From assembly GCF_023667495.1 (NCBI RefSeq), contig NZ_JAMOZL010000003.1:434001-498000 (forward strand): DNA of 64,000 nucleotides. The letters are read 5' to 3'. The notes under the pieces were generated by a model. That model ran no database searches. It saw nothing but the letters and a program-made list of their open reading frames with translations, and was not told the origin of the DNA. The translations under genes and the position numbers were made by a program. Below, piece after piece: positions 51,559 through 60,735 of this stretch; position 1 is the first letter of the stretch, and each line of letters starts with the position of its first letter. The DNA comes from Dyadobacter sp. MSC1_007. Its GTDB lineage: Bacteria > Bacteroidota > Bacteroidia > Cytophagales > Spirosomataceae.

Positions 51559-52014
51559 CTATTGCTTGGTGAATTTAGCCACCGGTGGCGTAGTAACTAC
51601 ACCGGTCTTTTTTGAGGTGCCGGTGGAAGAAACAGTTAATGTGTTGCCGGTAACTATGCCAACTGATTTTTCAACAATTACATCTCCCGGAATTGCGGTC
51701 TCCTGGGTCAAGTTCATTGTGACACTGTTAGCCACAGTTTTTGAAAGCGTGACATTGTCGACAGGAGTCACCGTTGTCGAAGATTTGTACTTTGGATCCG
51801 TCGCTATAAAATGAAAAGTCGAAACGACCTTCACAGAAGTGTCGGTAACTTTTGTAATAACCCAGTCTGTGCGATTTTCATAACCATCTTCTACAAATGT
51901 TTCTCCCTTCCACGATCCAACAAACTCCTTGCTCAGGTCTGGATCAATATCGGTATCGTCTGAACATGCAAAAAACATAGAGGATAGTAGCATCAAAAAG
52001 AAGTATCTTTTCAT
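51559..52014 (-). CDS. Small lipoprotein, lipocalin-like beta-barrel
   Basis: A 151-residue lipoprotein (lipobox FFAC, C17, then SDDTDIDPD). The acidic segment after the cysteine fits the lipoprotein export signal. The mature part FVGSWKGETFVEDGYENRTDWVITKVTDTSVKVV...NVTLSKTVANSVTMNLTQETAIPG looks like a small up-and-down beta-barrel of the lipocalin-like type, beginning with a GxWxG strand. No specific family assigned. Upstream (52015-52204) nothing but AT-rich DNA is seen. Confidence 0.72.
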   Translation of the reverse strand: MKRYFFLMLLSSMFFACSDDTDIDPDLSKEFVGSWKGETFVEDGYENRTDWVITKVTDTSVKVVSTFHFIATDPKYKSSTTVTPVDNVTLSKTVANSVTMNLTQETAIPGDVIVEKSVGIVTGNTLTVSSTGTSKKTGVVTTPPVAKFTKQ

Positions 52015-52204
52015 GGTTGAGATGGTTAAGTGAATTTTAGAACGTTATTTTTGAGTATTTATAACCGTTGCAAAAGCTAACGGTTGCAGATTGAAATCCT
52101 TATAAAAACTGTACCATTAAGTTGCAATATTAAGTAAAATTTGGTCACAAGACAATGCAGATCTCATTCCTGATCAAAATTGCTACCTATATACGAAAGA
52201 TGTT

Positions 52205-52867
52205 TCAAAGCTTGCTCTCTTCCAGCTTGCCTTTTAAAAATCCGATCAGTACCTGCAGACCCGTATCGAAGCGTGAATTGTTGTTGATGATCATATCAGC
52301 TTCCGCTCGTAACGGAAGGATGAATTTGTCGTAAGTCGGTGCTACGTGGTGCTCCCAACGATACAGCACATCGTCCAAATCGTAGCCACGCTCGTTATTA
52401 TCACGAATTATCCTGCGTTTTATTTTAACATGCTCCTTGGCATCGACAAAAATCTTCAAATCTATGAGTCGCGATATTTCAGGGAAATAGAATACAAAGA
52501 TGCCTTCGACGATGATAATGGGCCTCGGTTCAAACACGAGGATCTCCGGTGTAATCAACGGATTGTTGAATGTATATTCTTTCTGATGAACCGTCTTTCC
52601 CGCTCTTAAAACGGCAATATGCTCTGCAAACAAATGATGGTCTATCGTTTCGGGCAGGTCAAAGTTCTCGATGCCGTTCTCGTCCCGCGGGATTTCGTGT
52701 ATCGGACGGTAATAGTTATCCTGTGAAATACGCGTTATTTCGTCCTTCCCGAAGGCATCAATCAGACTTTTCATGAAGTAGGTTTTACCTGATGCGCTGC
52801 CGCCGGTGATGCCTACGATGTAAGGTGTTTTTTCCTGATAAGACATGCTCTGATCATCGGGCGTCAT
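52205..52867 (-). CDS. udk: Uridine kinase
   Basis: A 220-residue (213 from an internal ATG at 52846) cytosolic P-loop kinase that phosphorylates uridine and cytidine to their monophosphates for pyrimidine salvage. The Walker A motif is GITGGSASGKT near the N-terminus. It is followed by QDNYYRP, IENFDLPETIDHHLFAEHI, IIVEGIFVFYFPEI and DAKEHVKIKRRIIRDNNERG, all typical of Udk. The start is uncertain between 52867 and 52846. It is the last gene of the gcvT-comB-Ig-porZ-udk operon, 34 bases after porZ. Confidence 0.92.
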   Translation of the reverse strand: MTPDDQSMSYQEKTPYIVGITGGSASGKTYFMKSLIDAFGKDEITRISQDNYYRPIHEIPRDENGIENFDLPETIDHHLFAEHIAVLRAGKTVHQKEYTFNNPLITPEILVFEPRPIIIVEGIFVFYFPEISRLIDLKIFVDAKEHVKIKRRIIRDNNERGYDLDDVLYRWEHHVAPTYDKFILPLRAEADMIINNNSRFDTGLQVLIGFLKGKLEESKL

Positions 52868-52901
52868 ATGCTGTGAACTCTTCAATTTTCAAATTATAAT
52901 T

Positions 52902-54749
52902 TTAATTGATAACTGCCAACTTCCCCGCCAACTTCTCGGTGCCGTCTGCGGACACGACCAGGACCAAATAAATACCGCCACGTGCGCGCCTGCCGGTGTA
53001 GTCGTTCAGGTTCCAGGAAGCGGTGCCGCCCTCGGAACGGGTTTCGTAAATGAGCCTTCCCGAAATATCGGTGATTTTTACAGTAGCCTGATTCGTTAGT
53101 CCCTTTATTCCAACATTGCCCGAATAACCGGGGCGTACGGGGTTGGGGAATATGGTCATTTTGGTGAGATTTTCCGCAGAAACCGAGGTGGCAGTCTGGT
53201 AAGAGACCATCCCGAGCGGTGTATCGGCGAACAGTAACCCGGTTTCCGGATCGAAACGCAATGCTGTAATATGATCGTTGGGCAATGGACTGTCGGCCGC
53301 TGTAAATTTGCTGATCAGTTCTGTTCCGTCGGCGATGAACAAATATAGTCCATTGCGGGTGCCAATCCATTTCCGGTTCCCCGATTCGACGGCGAGCGCT
53401 GTACTTTCCTCGTTGCTGAAAAGTTTCCGCTGCCCGTAAACCGGAAGTATGGCATCGATACGCCCGGTGCCGAAGATATCCTGCGACACAAAATATCCGA
53501 CGCCTTTTGCACTCGCAAACCATACGTAACCGTCGTTGTCGACGGCGAGACTGTTGATTGTGGAAGAAGGGAGACTTCCGGTTCCAATCGCCGTCGAAAG
53601 CGTTTTTTGCTGATTACTTTTAGGATCTTTTACCAATATTCCACCTCCTTGAAGCGCGGTCCACGTGAGGCCATTGCTATCAACAACAGATAGGTCGTTG
53701 CGTGGCGAAATGCTTGTGTCAGCCTGCGCAGGCCCTGTTTGCTGAAAGTTTGAATATTGATTGGTTAACAGCCCTTTTTGATGGTCCGCTATCCAGAATT
53801 TGCCGGAAGTTGTTTGAACAGCCGATTGAATGGAGCTGAAAGTCGGTTCCTGAAACGTTGTGACCTTTTGCTGATCATCGAGCATAACCATTGTATTTCC
53901 GGCAGAAATTAACAATCTTTCTCCGGTACCGATAATGCGTATTGCAGAACTTTCGGATGCGTAAGCGGACTTCCATGTCCCTTTTTCTTGACGAAACAAA
54001 CCCTTGCCCGGAATGCCGACATAAATAGCTTGTGCGAAAAAAGCAAGGCTATTCGCGATGCCCGGTGTAACGACTTTTTTCCAGTTCGCGAAATACTGGC
54101 GGTTTACAGACGCTGACATGGAGGTGGCCAGCAAACCTTGATTCGTTGCGGCAAAAAGCGAGTCGTTGGAAAACGTAAGGTCGTTTACTGAGACCTGAGC
54201 GCCGTTAGGCCCAATATAGCGGTAAGTTTCTTCTACTTGGCGCAACAGCGGATCAAGGACAACTATGCCGAAATCAGTTGCCAGATATGCAAGGTTGTTT
54301 TTAAAAACGATCCTGTTTATGGATTTGTCGGCAGGAAGGCCAGGCGTGGTGCCAAGTAGTGTCCAGAATTCGATTTGCTCGGGTTCGGAGTTGTCATTTA
54401 TAAAAACAAAATCAACGTTTCCGCTTCGATAGGCCAGCAATAAAAGTTTGGATTCAGCATGATACTGCATTGCGCTGATGCCGGTGTCGTGAAGCCCATC
54501 AGCTTTGGAAAGCACGCGAATCTCTTTGTTTTCCGGATTAATATAAAATAACCCATTAAATGAAGAACAATAGATCCGGTTTCCCGCTTGAACAACTTGC
54601 CGCCCTGACAGATAACTGAAATGGCTTTGCCATTGTCCAAGCGGTAATTGCTGACCGCGCACGAAACCGGGCCGAAAAGCAAGCACAATCAACAGAAGAA
54701 AAATCCCTGCCGTTCGTACGCATTTATCACCGGGCAAGTTACAATACAT
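52902..54749 (-). CDS. porZ: PorZ, T9SS-associated beta-propeller surface protein
   Basis: A 615-residue exported protein. Signal peptide ends near VRGQ. Two seven-bladed-propeller-like regions are made of two-component-regulator-propeller repeats (IYCSSFNGLFYINPENKEIRVLSKADGLHDTGISAMQYH; VDNDGYVWFASAKGVGYF; SGNRKWIGTRNGLYLF; PLPNDHITALRFDPETGLLFADTPLGMVSY). The C-terminus is a type A sorting domain (MTIFPNPVRPGYSGNVGIKGLTNQATVKITDISGRLIYE...ARGGIYLVLVV). PorZ in Porphyromonas assists the surface sortase PorU in attaching A-LPS to T9SS cargo; that role here is inferred. It follows an Ig-like repeat protein by 23 bases. Confidence 0.88.
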   Translation of the reverse strand: MYCNLPGDKCVRTAGIFLLLIVLAFRPGFVRGQQLPLGQWQSHFSYLSGRQVVQAGNRIYCSSFNGLFYINPENKEIRVLSKADGLHDTGISAMQYHAESKLLLLAYRSGNVDFVFINDNSEPEQIEFWTLLGTTPGLPADKSINRIVFKNNLAYLATDFGIVVLDPLLRQVEETYRYIGPNGAQVSVNDLTFSNDSLFAATNQGLLATSMSASVNRQYFANWKKVVTPGIANSLAFFAQAIYVGIPGKGLFRQEKGTWKSAYASESSAIRIIGTGERLLISAGNTMVMLDDQQKVTTFQEPTFSSIQSAVQTTSGKFWIADHQKGLLTNQYSNFQQTGPAQADTSISPRNDLSVVDSNGLTWTALQGGGILVKDPKSNQQKTLSTAIGTGSLPSSTINSLAVDNDGYVWFASAKGVGYFVSQDIFGTGRIDAILPVYGQRKLFSNEESTALAVESGNRKWIGTRNGLYLFIADGTELISKFTAADSPLPNDHITALRFDPETGLLFADTPLGMVSYQTATSVSAENLTKMTIFPNPVRPGYSGNVGIKGLTNQATVKITDISGRLIYETRSEGGTASWNLNDYTGRRARGGIYLVLVVSADGTEKLAGKLAVIN

Positions 54750-54772
54750 GGCAGAATTTCGAGGGACAGATA

Positions 54773-56758
54773 TTAATTCTCTACCGTAATGATGGCTACA
54801 CCTTTGCCCGTACCCGCACCACAGCCGCTTTTCAGAGAGCTGATGGCATATTCGGTGGTAGTATTGGGCGAAACCGAAATCAGGTAGGGATTCAGGAATG
54901 TGCCGTTGATGGCAGTTCCATCGGAGAGCGTGAATGACCAGGGAGGCAGACCGTTTTTGAATTTCAATTGAATGCGTGTCGACCTGCCGGCAGTAACGGT
55001 GCCCCGTCCTGAAACTTCTCCGACAGCCTTATCAGGCGCAATAACATCCAATTCTTCAATTGCGCTGGACACCGCTGGTGAAGTGGAGATAATACGGATC
55101 TTCTGAGTCTTAATAGTGTCACCGACCGCCGCTGCCGCGATTTTGACCTTCATCGCAGTAGGTGTCACGGTGGTAGGTAAGCTCACAAAACGCCCGGATT
55201 TGTCGGTCATTTGAACAGTGAACTTATTATTCGGGTTATAACGGCCTTCCGTTTTATAGGGTATCTCAATGGTTGAGCCTGCGCAGACCATATTTTGAGG
55301 TAGTTTTTCCAAAGTAATACTCGCCGGAGGGCTCTTAACCGTCACTTTGGCCGATCCTGAAAATTTACCTACACCACACAAACCACCTGCTGATGTAATC
55401 TGGTAATTGGTGTCATAGATGGGTTTTACCTTGATTTTATAAGGTGATTCCTGAATATTGTTCTCATAGGTGCCATCCGAAAGTAAAACGAACCAGGGGC
55501 CGCCGCCCGTGAATTTCAATGTAAGCTCTCCCGATTCGTTTTCACCGAGCCGGAGCGAGTCTTTTTGCAACGTAGCCACGGTTGGCGATACAATAGAAAC
55601 GTTGGCCGTTTGGCTCACCAGATATGGAGCCGTTGAAGTAACACGAAGCTTGTATTCGCCAGGTTTGTAAGTTGACGGAATCTCGGTCGTTACGAAACCT
55701 GTTGTATCAGGAACAGATATATTCTTAAATGCGCCAGTCCTTTCTGCAATCTGCACGATGAATTTGTTTCCTTCCTTAAACTTACCCGTCGCATTAAAAG
55801 GAACCTGGAATGGAACGCCTGCGCAGAGCTTGGCGATTTTTTCGGCTTCCTTCAATTCCAGTTTGGGTTCCGGATTGTTATTTACATTCACAATCGCCTC
55901 GCCAGAAACTGTACCGCTTCCGCAGGCATTGGATACGCCTGTTATCTTGTATGCCTTCACATCCGTCGGTTTCACGATCAGGTAGTGAGGGTTTGAAAGC
56001 GTATGCAACACAGTTGTGCTATCAGACAGACGGAATGACCAGGGCGCTGTTCCCGACAAGTTCACACGCAAATGCGCTTCCTGCCCGGGCATAATGCGCA
56101 CCGACGCCGTTCCGTCCGGAAAGTCTATTCTTGCATTCGGACTTTGCAATAACCGCAAAGGCACCTCCTGGCTTCTGACCACAGGAATAGAAGCTGCGAT
56201 CTGGATCCGATACACTTCGCCGCCGATTTTATAGGAAGGTATTACAGCCTTGATTGGACTCTTTTTTACGGGTAGGGACATTGCTACCGATTTTCCCGAA
56301 GCATCGATGATATAAGCAGTAAAGGTGTTGTCCTCGTCAAAAGGCCCTTCTGTTTTAAAGGGGATAGTAATATTGGTTCCCGGGCAAACCGAGAGATAAG
56401 AGATATCGTCGATCGTTATTTTGAATGCATGCATACTGTCGGCCACCTGTTTGGTTTCCTTTTCCAACATCTCCTCGGCAGCTTTTTCAGTGAGCGTATC
56501 GCCCGATGCTTTGGAGTTAGTTTCAGGGATGGCTAGTGTGTCAGGCGTCGCTGCGGACGTGTCGGCTGCCGGAGTAGCAACCGGAACGGGGGACTGCGTT
56601 TTTGATGTGTCTACACGGGGCGCGGTCTGTTGTGGAACAGGAGCCTTTTTCTTAGGAGTGAGGAGTTGCTTTCTTGGAGAAACGGTCCTTCTCTGTGCTT
56701 CCGCCTGACCGGAAAAGAATATCAACCCGAAAAAAATAACGAAGACTAATCTGAACAT
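54773..56758 (-). CDS. Exported Ig-like triple-repeat protein of unknown function
   Basis: A 661-residue protein with a signal peptide (ends GQAEAQ) and a long low-complexity Pro/Thr/Ala linker (about 25-110). Three copies of a ~180-residue unit follow. Each starts (V/L)C(P/A)G(T/V/S) with an IP(F/Y)(K/N)xxG(x)F/Y...NxF strand, continues through VPIV/YLVSQ-like strands, and closes with a GxPWSFxLSDGTxxxxxxxPxxIxVxPxxTxxYxIxxxxxxCGxGxxxGxAxVxV half. The unit looks like paired Ig/PKD folds with a conserved Cys in each. No T9SS tail is evident. Same operon as porZ, 23 bases upstream of it. Confidence 0.78.
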   Translation of the reverse strand: MFRLVFVIFFGLIFFSGQAEAQRRTVSPRKQLLTPKKKAPVPQQTAPRVDTSKTQSPVPVATPAADTSAATPDTLAIPETNSKASGDTLTEKAAEEMLEKETKQVADSMHAFKITIDDISYLSVCPGTNITIPFKTEGPFDEDNTFTAYIIDASGKSVAMSLPVKKSPIKAVIPSYKIGGEVYRIQIAASIPVVRSQEVPLRLLQSPNARIDFPDGTASVRIMPGQEAHLRVNLSGTAPWSFRLSDSTTVLHTLSNPHYLIVKPTDVKAYKITGVSNACGSGTVSGEAIVNVNNNPEPKLELKEAEKIAKLCAGVPFQVPFNATGKFKEGNKFIVQIAERTGAFKNISVPDTTGFVTTEIPSTYKPGEYKLRVTSTAPYLVSQTANVSIVSPTVATLQKDSLRLGENESGELTLKFTGGGPWFVLLSDGTYENNIQESPYKIKVKPIYDTNYQITSAGGLCGVGKFSGSAKVTVKSPPASITLEKLPQNMVCAGSTIEIPYKTEGRYNPNNKFTVQMTDKSGRFVSLPTTVTPTAMKVKIAAAAVGDTIKTQKIRIISTSPAVSSAIEELDVIAPDKAVGEVSGRGTVTAGRSTRIQLKFKNGLPPWSFTLSDGTAINGTFLNPYLISVSPNTTTEYAISSLKSGCGAGTGKGVAIITVEN

Positions 56759-56779
56759 GCAGTTTGGATTGAGTAAATA

Positions 56780-57490
56780 TTAATTCATGGAAACCAGTGT
56801 GGTGCCCCGTAACACCGGAACAACATCATACAGGTCGGTTTGCAGGCAGTAGGAAATGTCCTTCTGTATGCCTAACCGTTGTAAACGCCTCACGTGTGAT
56901 GAGTTGGAAACACTGGCCAGCAAATTATCGCGGCCTTGCAGGTATAAACGCTGCGCCATTAGGGTTCCGTCTTCCAGCAACATAAATTGATCCTTCAATG
57001 CATCGGCCAGTGCTCCTGCAAAAAGGGTATCTTCCAGGTTCGGGCGCCCTTTCCATCCCGCGCAAAGCACGAGTACATCATAAGGTTCCGTCCGCAAATG
57101 ATTTGCCAAAGCTCCCAGGTTCAGAAAAGAGCCGATCATCACCTTCACCGCCGAAGATTTCGCCTTGGCGATCGATAATGTACCATTTGTAGTAGTCATC
57201 GCGATATCGGCGCCGATCAGGCTTTCATGCATGTAGCTGAAAGGAGAATTATCAAGATCAAATCCCTCCACTTTACGCGCGTCGCGCTCGGCAGCAGCGA
57301 TGAAGCCCTTGTCTTGCAAAAATTTGCATTCCTCCACACTGGCAACCGGGGTAATGCTTTTCACACCATATGCGAGACCGGTAACCATGCACGAAGTAGC
57401 CCTGAATATGTCTGCAACTACGACTATTGAATTATCAAGTTTATGTAAATGAAGGAGGTCGGGAGTGAGGCAAACATCAAGTTGTTTCAT
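56780..57490 (-). CDS. 2-phosphosulfolactate phosphatase family protein (ComB-like)
   Basis: A 236-residue cytosolic protein. Family signatures: VVVADIFRATSCMVTGLAYGVKSITPVASVEEC, ANNSPF-like FDLDNSPFSYMHE, TTTNGTLSIAKAKSS and VLCAGWKGRPNLEDTLFAGALADAL. In archaea ComB makes sulfolactate for coenzyme M. In bacteria the role is less clear (sulfolactate or another phosphatase), and no other coenzyme M gene is present here. ATG at 57490 is preferred over an upstream TTG. It sits between gcvT and the Ig-like gene in one operon. Confidence 0.85.
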   Translation of the reverse strand: MKQLDVCLTPDLLHLHKLDNSIVVVADIFRATSCMVTGLAYGVKSITPVASVEECKFLQDKGFIAAAERDARKVEGFDLDNSPFSYMHESLIGADIAMTTTNGTLSIAKAKSSAVKVMIGSFLNLGALANHLRTEPYDVLVLCAGWKGRPNLEDTLFAGALADALKDQFMLLEDGTLMAQRLYLQGRDNLLASVSNSSHVRRLQRLGIQKDISYCLQTDLYDVVPVLRGTTLVSMN

Positions 57491-57519
57491 AAAATGCAAT
57501 CGAACTGTAATAGGAGGGA

Positions 57520-58602
57520 TTAGTTTTTAACGAAAGGGAGTTTAACGGTTTTTGCTTTCAATAGCTTATCCCTGACTTTCACGAAGATCTCTGTCTCAGG
57601 CTTGCTGAATGCTGTGGGGACATAACCCATACCAATTCCCTTCTGCAAGGTAGGCGACTGTGTCCCGGAGGTAACTTCGCCAAGTTTGTTGCCTTCGGCG
57701 TCGCAAAGCTCGTAATGGCCTCGTGGGATACCCCGGTCAATCATTTCAAAGCCAACCAGTTTTTTCGTCAGACCAGCTTCTTTTTGTTGTTTCAATGCGT
57801 CTGAGTTGATGAAGTCTTTTGTAAACTTGGTGACCCATCCAAGGCCTGCTTCCAGCGGGGAAGTTTCGTCGTCGATGTCATTTCCGTAAAGACAAAAGCC
57901 TTTTTCCAATCTCAAAGTATCCCGTGCGCCAAGCCCAACCGGTTTGATACCGAACTCTTCACCTGCTTCGAAAATAGCATTCCACATTTGCTCCGCATCC
58001 TCATTCTTCACATATATCTCAAAACCTCCCGCGCCGGTATAACCCGTTGCAGAGATAATAACATCTTTAATACCAGCCATTTCTCCGACCTTGAATGTGT
58101 AATATTCCATCGAAGTCAGGTCTTCACTCGTCAGTTTTTGAAGCGCGGCGGTAGCTTTTGGCCCCTGTACAGCCAGAAGGCAAAGTGAATCCGACAGATT
58201 CTCCATTGCGACACCTTCAGTATTGTGACTTTGGATCCAGTTCCAGTCTTTCTCGATATTCGAAGCATTGACGACCAGGAAATATTCATCCTCTTTCACA
58301 CGGTAGACCAAAAAATCGTCCACAACACCGCCGGTACTGTTCGGTAGATAGCTGTATTGCACTTTTCCGTCATAAAGCGTTGAAGCGTCATTAGCAGAAA
58401 CTTTCTGGATCAAAGCTAATGCACCGGGTCCTTTTACACTGAATTCGCCCATGTGAGATACATCGAAAACGCCCACGCCATTTCTTACGGTGTGATGTTC
58501 ATCCAGATCCGAGGAGTAACGAACAGGCATTTCGAAACCTGCAAATGGGACCATTTTTGCGCCTAAACGGATGTGGAGCTGATGTAAAGGGACTGTTTTC
58601 AT
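57520..58602 (-). CDS. gcvT: Aminomethyltransferase (glycine cleavage T-protein)
   Basis: A 360-residue cytosolic enzyme that moves the methylene carbon from the glycine-cleavage H-protein to tetrahydrofolate, releasing ammonia. Signatures: [61 protein letters not shown] (folate-binding region), [33 protein letters not shown] and GIPRGHYE. It is the first gene of a five-gene minus-strand operon. The P- and H-protein genes are not in the window, so the system is split over the chromosome. Confidence 0.96.
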   Translation of the reverse strand: MKTVPLHQLHIRLGAKMVPFAGFEMPVRYSSDLDEHHTVRNGVGVFDVSHMGEFSVKGPGALALIQKVSANDASTLYDGKVQYSYLPNSTGGVVDDFLVYRVKEDEYFLVVNASNIEKDWNWIQSHNTEGVAMENLSDSLCLLAVQGPKATAALQKLTSEDLTSMEYYTFKVGEMAGIKDVIISATGYTGAGGFEIYVKNEDAEQMWNAIFEAGEEFGIKPVGLGARDTLRLEKGFCLYGNDIDDETSPLEAGLGWVTKFTKDFINSDALKQQKEAGLTKKLVGFEMIDRGIPRGHYELCDAEGNKLGEVTSGTQSPTLQKGIGMGYVPTAFSKPETEIFVKVRDKLLKAKTVKLPFVKN

Positions 58603-58630
58603 GAAGGATATATGGTTTCACAATAATTCA

Positions 58631-58664
58631 CAAAAGTAGGCAATGGCGATCAAAGCGACACAAA
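58631..58664 (-). promoter_or_regulatory. Candidate promoter of the gcvT operon
   Basis: Minus strand: TTTG (58664-58661), 22-base spacer, TACTTTTG (58638-58631), an exact TAnnTTTG 29 bases before the ATG. Confidence 0.6.
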
Positions 58665-58762
58665 AAACTGTTTTTTCGCCGCCCTTCGTCTTGCTTTTGG
58701 AGTATATTGTGAAAAAATAGGGCAAATTATTTATCCATTGGCGGAGATTACTTTTCAGAAAT

Positions 58763-59929
58763 ATGAAGAAACAATTATTGCTCCTGATCGCATGCTGCAT
58801 TCCGGGTTTTGTATCCGCGCAAACAGCGACTTTTACCGGTGAAACGATCGACGATAAGGTGAGCATTGGTTATGGAGTGGCATCGGGCGACGTGGACGGT
58901 GACGGTAAAACCGATATTCTGCTCGCAGATAAAAAGGAAATAGTATGGTATAAAAACCCCGGCAAAGGGCAGGCATGGACACGCTATGTGATTGCAAAAG
59001 ACCTCACAGAGCAAGATAATGTATGCATTGCCGCGCGAGACATCGATGGGGATGGTAAGGTAGAAGTGGCCGTTGGGGCGCAATGGAATCCTTCCGAAAC
59101 CAAAGACAGTAAGAAATCGGGAGCGGTATTTTACATGGTTTCGCCGGAGGATCGGACACAGCCCTGGGAGCCGGTTAAGCTTCACCATGAAGTGACTATT
59201 CACAGAATGCAATGGGTGAAAAAAGCAGATGGTGCATTCCAATTGGCAGTATTGCCTTTGCATGGTGAAGGTAATGCAGGAGGGGAAGGTGCAGGAGTGA
59301 AGCTGATTATTTTTGATGTGCCTGAAAATAGGAAAGGGCTCTGGCCATTCGAGCTGGTAGAAACGAATATGCATATGACGCACAACCTGCAACCGATGGA
59401 AGTGCCGGGAAGAATGCTTGGACTGGCAGTAGCTGGAAAAGAAGGAGTGCAGGTGTTTTTGAGTGGAGCTGATGGCTGGGCACCGTCCGGCAACTGGATG
59501 GTGGCCGATAAGGGAGTAGGGGAGATCCGTACAGGCAGCCTGGGTAAGAACCAGCTGTTCACAGCCACCGTCGAGCCTATGCACGGGTCTGCACTGGTAG
59601 TGTATACCAAAGACGCACGGACCGTATTGACCGAACGCATTAAGGAGGGACATGCACTGGCATGTGCGGATTTCTTTGGCCAAGGCCGCGACCAGGTGGT
59701 AATGGGCTGGCGTAACCCGAATGTATCCGGTGAAACCGGCGTCCGCATTTATGTGGGATCAGACGCGGAAGGCAAGAAATGGCAGGAATATACTTTGGAT
59801 GAAAAGATCAAAATAGCTTGTGAGGATTTGCTACCAGCTGATCTGGATGGCGACGGCGACCTTGACATCATCGCCTCCGGCCGCGCAACGCATAATCTAG
59901 TAGTATACTGGAACCAGCGGAAGAAGTAG
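58763..59929 (+). CDS. Exported VCBS/FG-GAP repeat protein
   Basis: A 388-residue protein with a signal peptide (ends VSAQ). VCBS-type calcium strands are DVDGDGKTDILLADKKEIVWYKNPG, DIDGDGKVEVAVGAQW, DFFGQGRDQVVMGW and DLDGDGDLDIIASGRATHNLVVYWNQ, giving a likely beta-propeller. No T9SS tail. It has the same general form as the protein at 34968 but a different strand order. It is convergent with the Zn-protease operon across a long palindrome. The role is unknown; such propellers in Bacteroidota often accompany sugar metabolism. Confidence 0.82.
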   Translation: MKKQLLLLIACCIPGFVSAQTATFTGETIDDKVSIGYGVASGDVDGDGKTDILLADKKEIVWYKNPGKGQAWTRYVIAKDLTEQDNVCIAARDIDGDGKVEVAVGAQWNPSETKDSKKSGAVFYMVSPEDRTQPWEPVKLHHEVTIHRMQWVKKADGAFQLAVLPLHGEGNAGGEGAGVKLIIFDVPENRKGLWPFELVETNMHMTHNLQPMEVPGRMLGLAVAGKEGVQVFLSGADGWAPSGNWMVADKGVGEIRTGSLGKNQLFTATVEPMHGSALVVYTKDARTVLTERIKEGHALACADFFGQGRDQVVMGWRNPNVSGETGVRIYVGSDAEGKKWQEYTLDEKIKIACEDLLPADLDGDGDLDIIASGRATHNLVVYWNQRKK

Positions 59930-59955
59930 GTTTCTTTCGAAATAAATGGCTTAAA

Positions 59956-60031
59956 AACGTTTGTCACCCTGAGCGCAGTCGAAGGGCATCGTGCATGATG
60001 CCCTTCGACTGCGCTCAGGGCGACAAACGTT
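59956..60031. repeat. Long palindromic repeat (REP-like) between convergent genes
   Basis: Two 35-base arms (59956-59990 and 59997-60031) with one mismatch around a 6-base loop GTGCAT. The arms hold the 20-mer CCCTGAGCGCAGTCGAAGGG, a sequence type I associate with repetitive extragenic palindromes in several bacterial groups. It lies 26 bases after one gene and 16 before the end of the next and probably also acts as a bidirectional terminator. Confidence 0.8.
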
Positions 60032-60047
60032 CTACAATATTTAAAAG

Positions 60048-60728
60048 TTAATCCCTACGCCCCATGAGAATACTTACGTAGTAAAGCAAAGTAGCCAATG
60101 AACCGATGGCGGCTACCAGGTAGGTACGGGCTGCCCATTTCAATGCATCGGCAGACATAATGTATTCTTTTTCATTCACAATCCTTGCTTTCTGGATCCA
60201 GGCTAATGCCCTGTTGCTCGCGTCATATTCGACGGGCAATGTGATAAAGCTGAATAATGTAGTCGCTGCGAACAATGCAACGCCGATGGTCAATGGAATG
60301 GTCGATGTGTTGATCATCAAAATGCCTAACAGAATGATCCATTGCATATAACGCGAAGCAATGCTCAGAAAAGGTACCATTTGAGACCTGAATTGTAGCC
60401 ATTGATACGCCGTCGCGTGCTGCACGGCGTGCCCGCATTCGTGCGAGGCAACCGCGGCTGCCGCTACACTGCGTCCGTAAAAGACGTCGCTACTCAGGTT
60501 CACCGTTTTATCCTGAGGATTATAATGGTCGGTAAGGCGCCCTTCAACGGACACCACCCTTACGTCGTAAATACCGTTTTCCCGAAGCATCGTCTCAGCG
60601 ATTTCTTTACCGCTCATGCCGTTGCTCAACCCCACTTGTGAATACTCTTCAAACTTGCTCTTCAAACGCCATTGCACGTAAAGGCTAATGAGCATCACAA
60701 CAATACCAATTACATATGCGCCAATCAT
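60048..60728 (-). CDS. Membrane zinc metallopeptidase (Zn_peptidase_2 / YugP family)
   Basis: A 226-residue protein with a transmembrane helix at 3-22 and further helices at about 118-138, 140-160 and 200-220. The zinc motif is H96-E-C-G-H100 in AVASHECGHAVQHA. The family signatures FEEYSQVGLSNGMSGKEIAETMLRENGI and LTDHYNPQDKTVNLSSDVFYGRSV precede it. The substrate is unknown. It is the last gene of the panD operon, 7 bases after the rfaE2-like gene. Confidence 0.92.
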   Translation of the reverse strand: MIGAYVIGIVVMLISLYVQWRLKSKFEEYSQVGLSNGMSGKEIAETMLRENGIYDVRVVSVEGRLTDHYNPQDKTVNLSSDVFYGRSVAAAAVASHECGHAVQHATAYQWLQFRSQMVPFLSIASRYMQWIILLGILMINTSTIPLTIGVALFAATTLFSFITLPVEYDASNRALAWIQKARIVNEKEYIMSADALKWAARTYLVAAIGSLATLLYYVSILMGRRD

Positions 60729-60735
60729 AGCTATC

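Noticed and set aside
52894..53523. A 209-residue minus-strand frame
   Set aside because: It is an out-of-frame reading of porZ with a very Arg/His-rich product; porZ's propeller repeats and sorting domain in the main frame settle the matter.
58775..59683. A 302-residue minus-strand frame
   Set aside because: It lies entirely opposite the VCBS protein at 58763-59929, whose signal peptide and calcium motifs are clear; the antisense product is rich in Cys, His and Arg with no domain.
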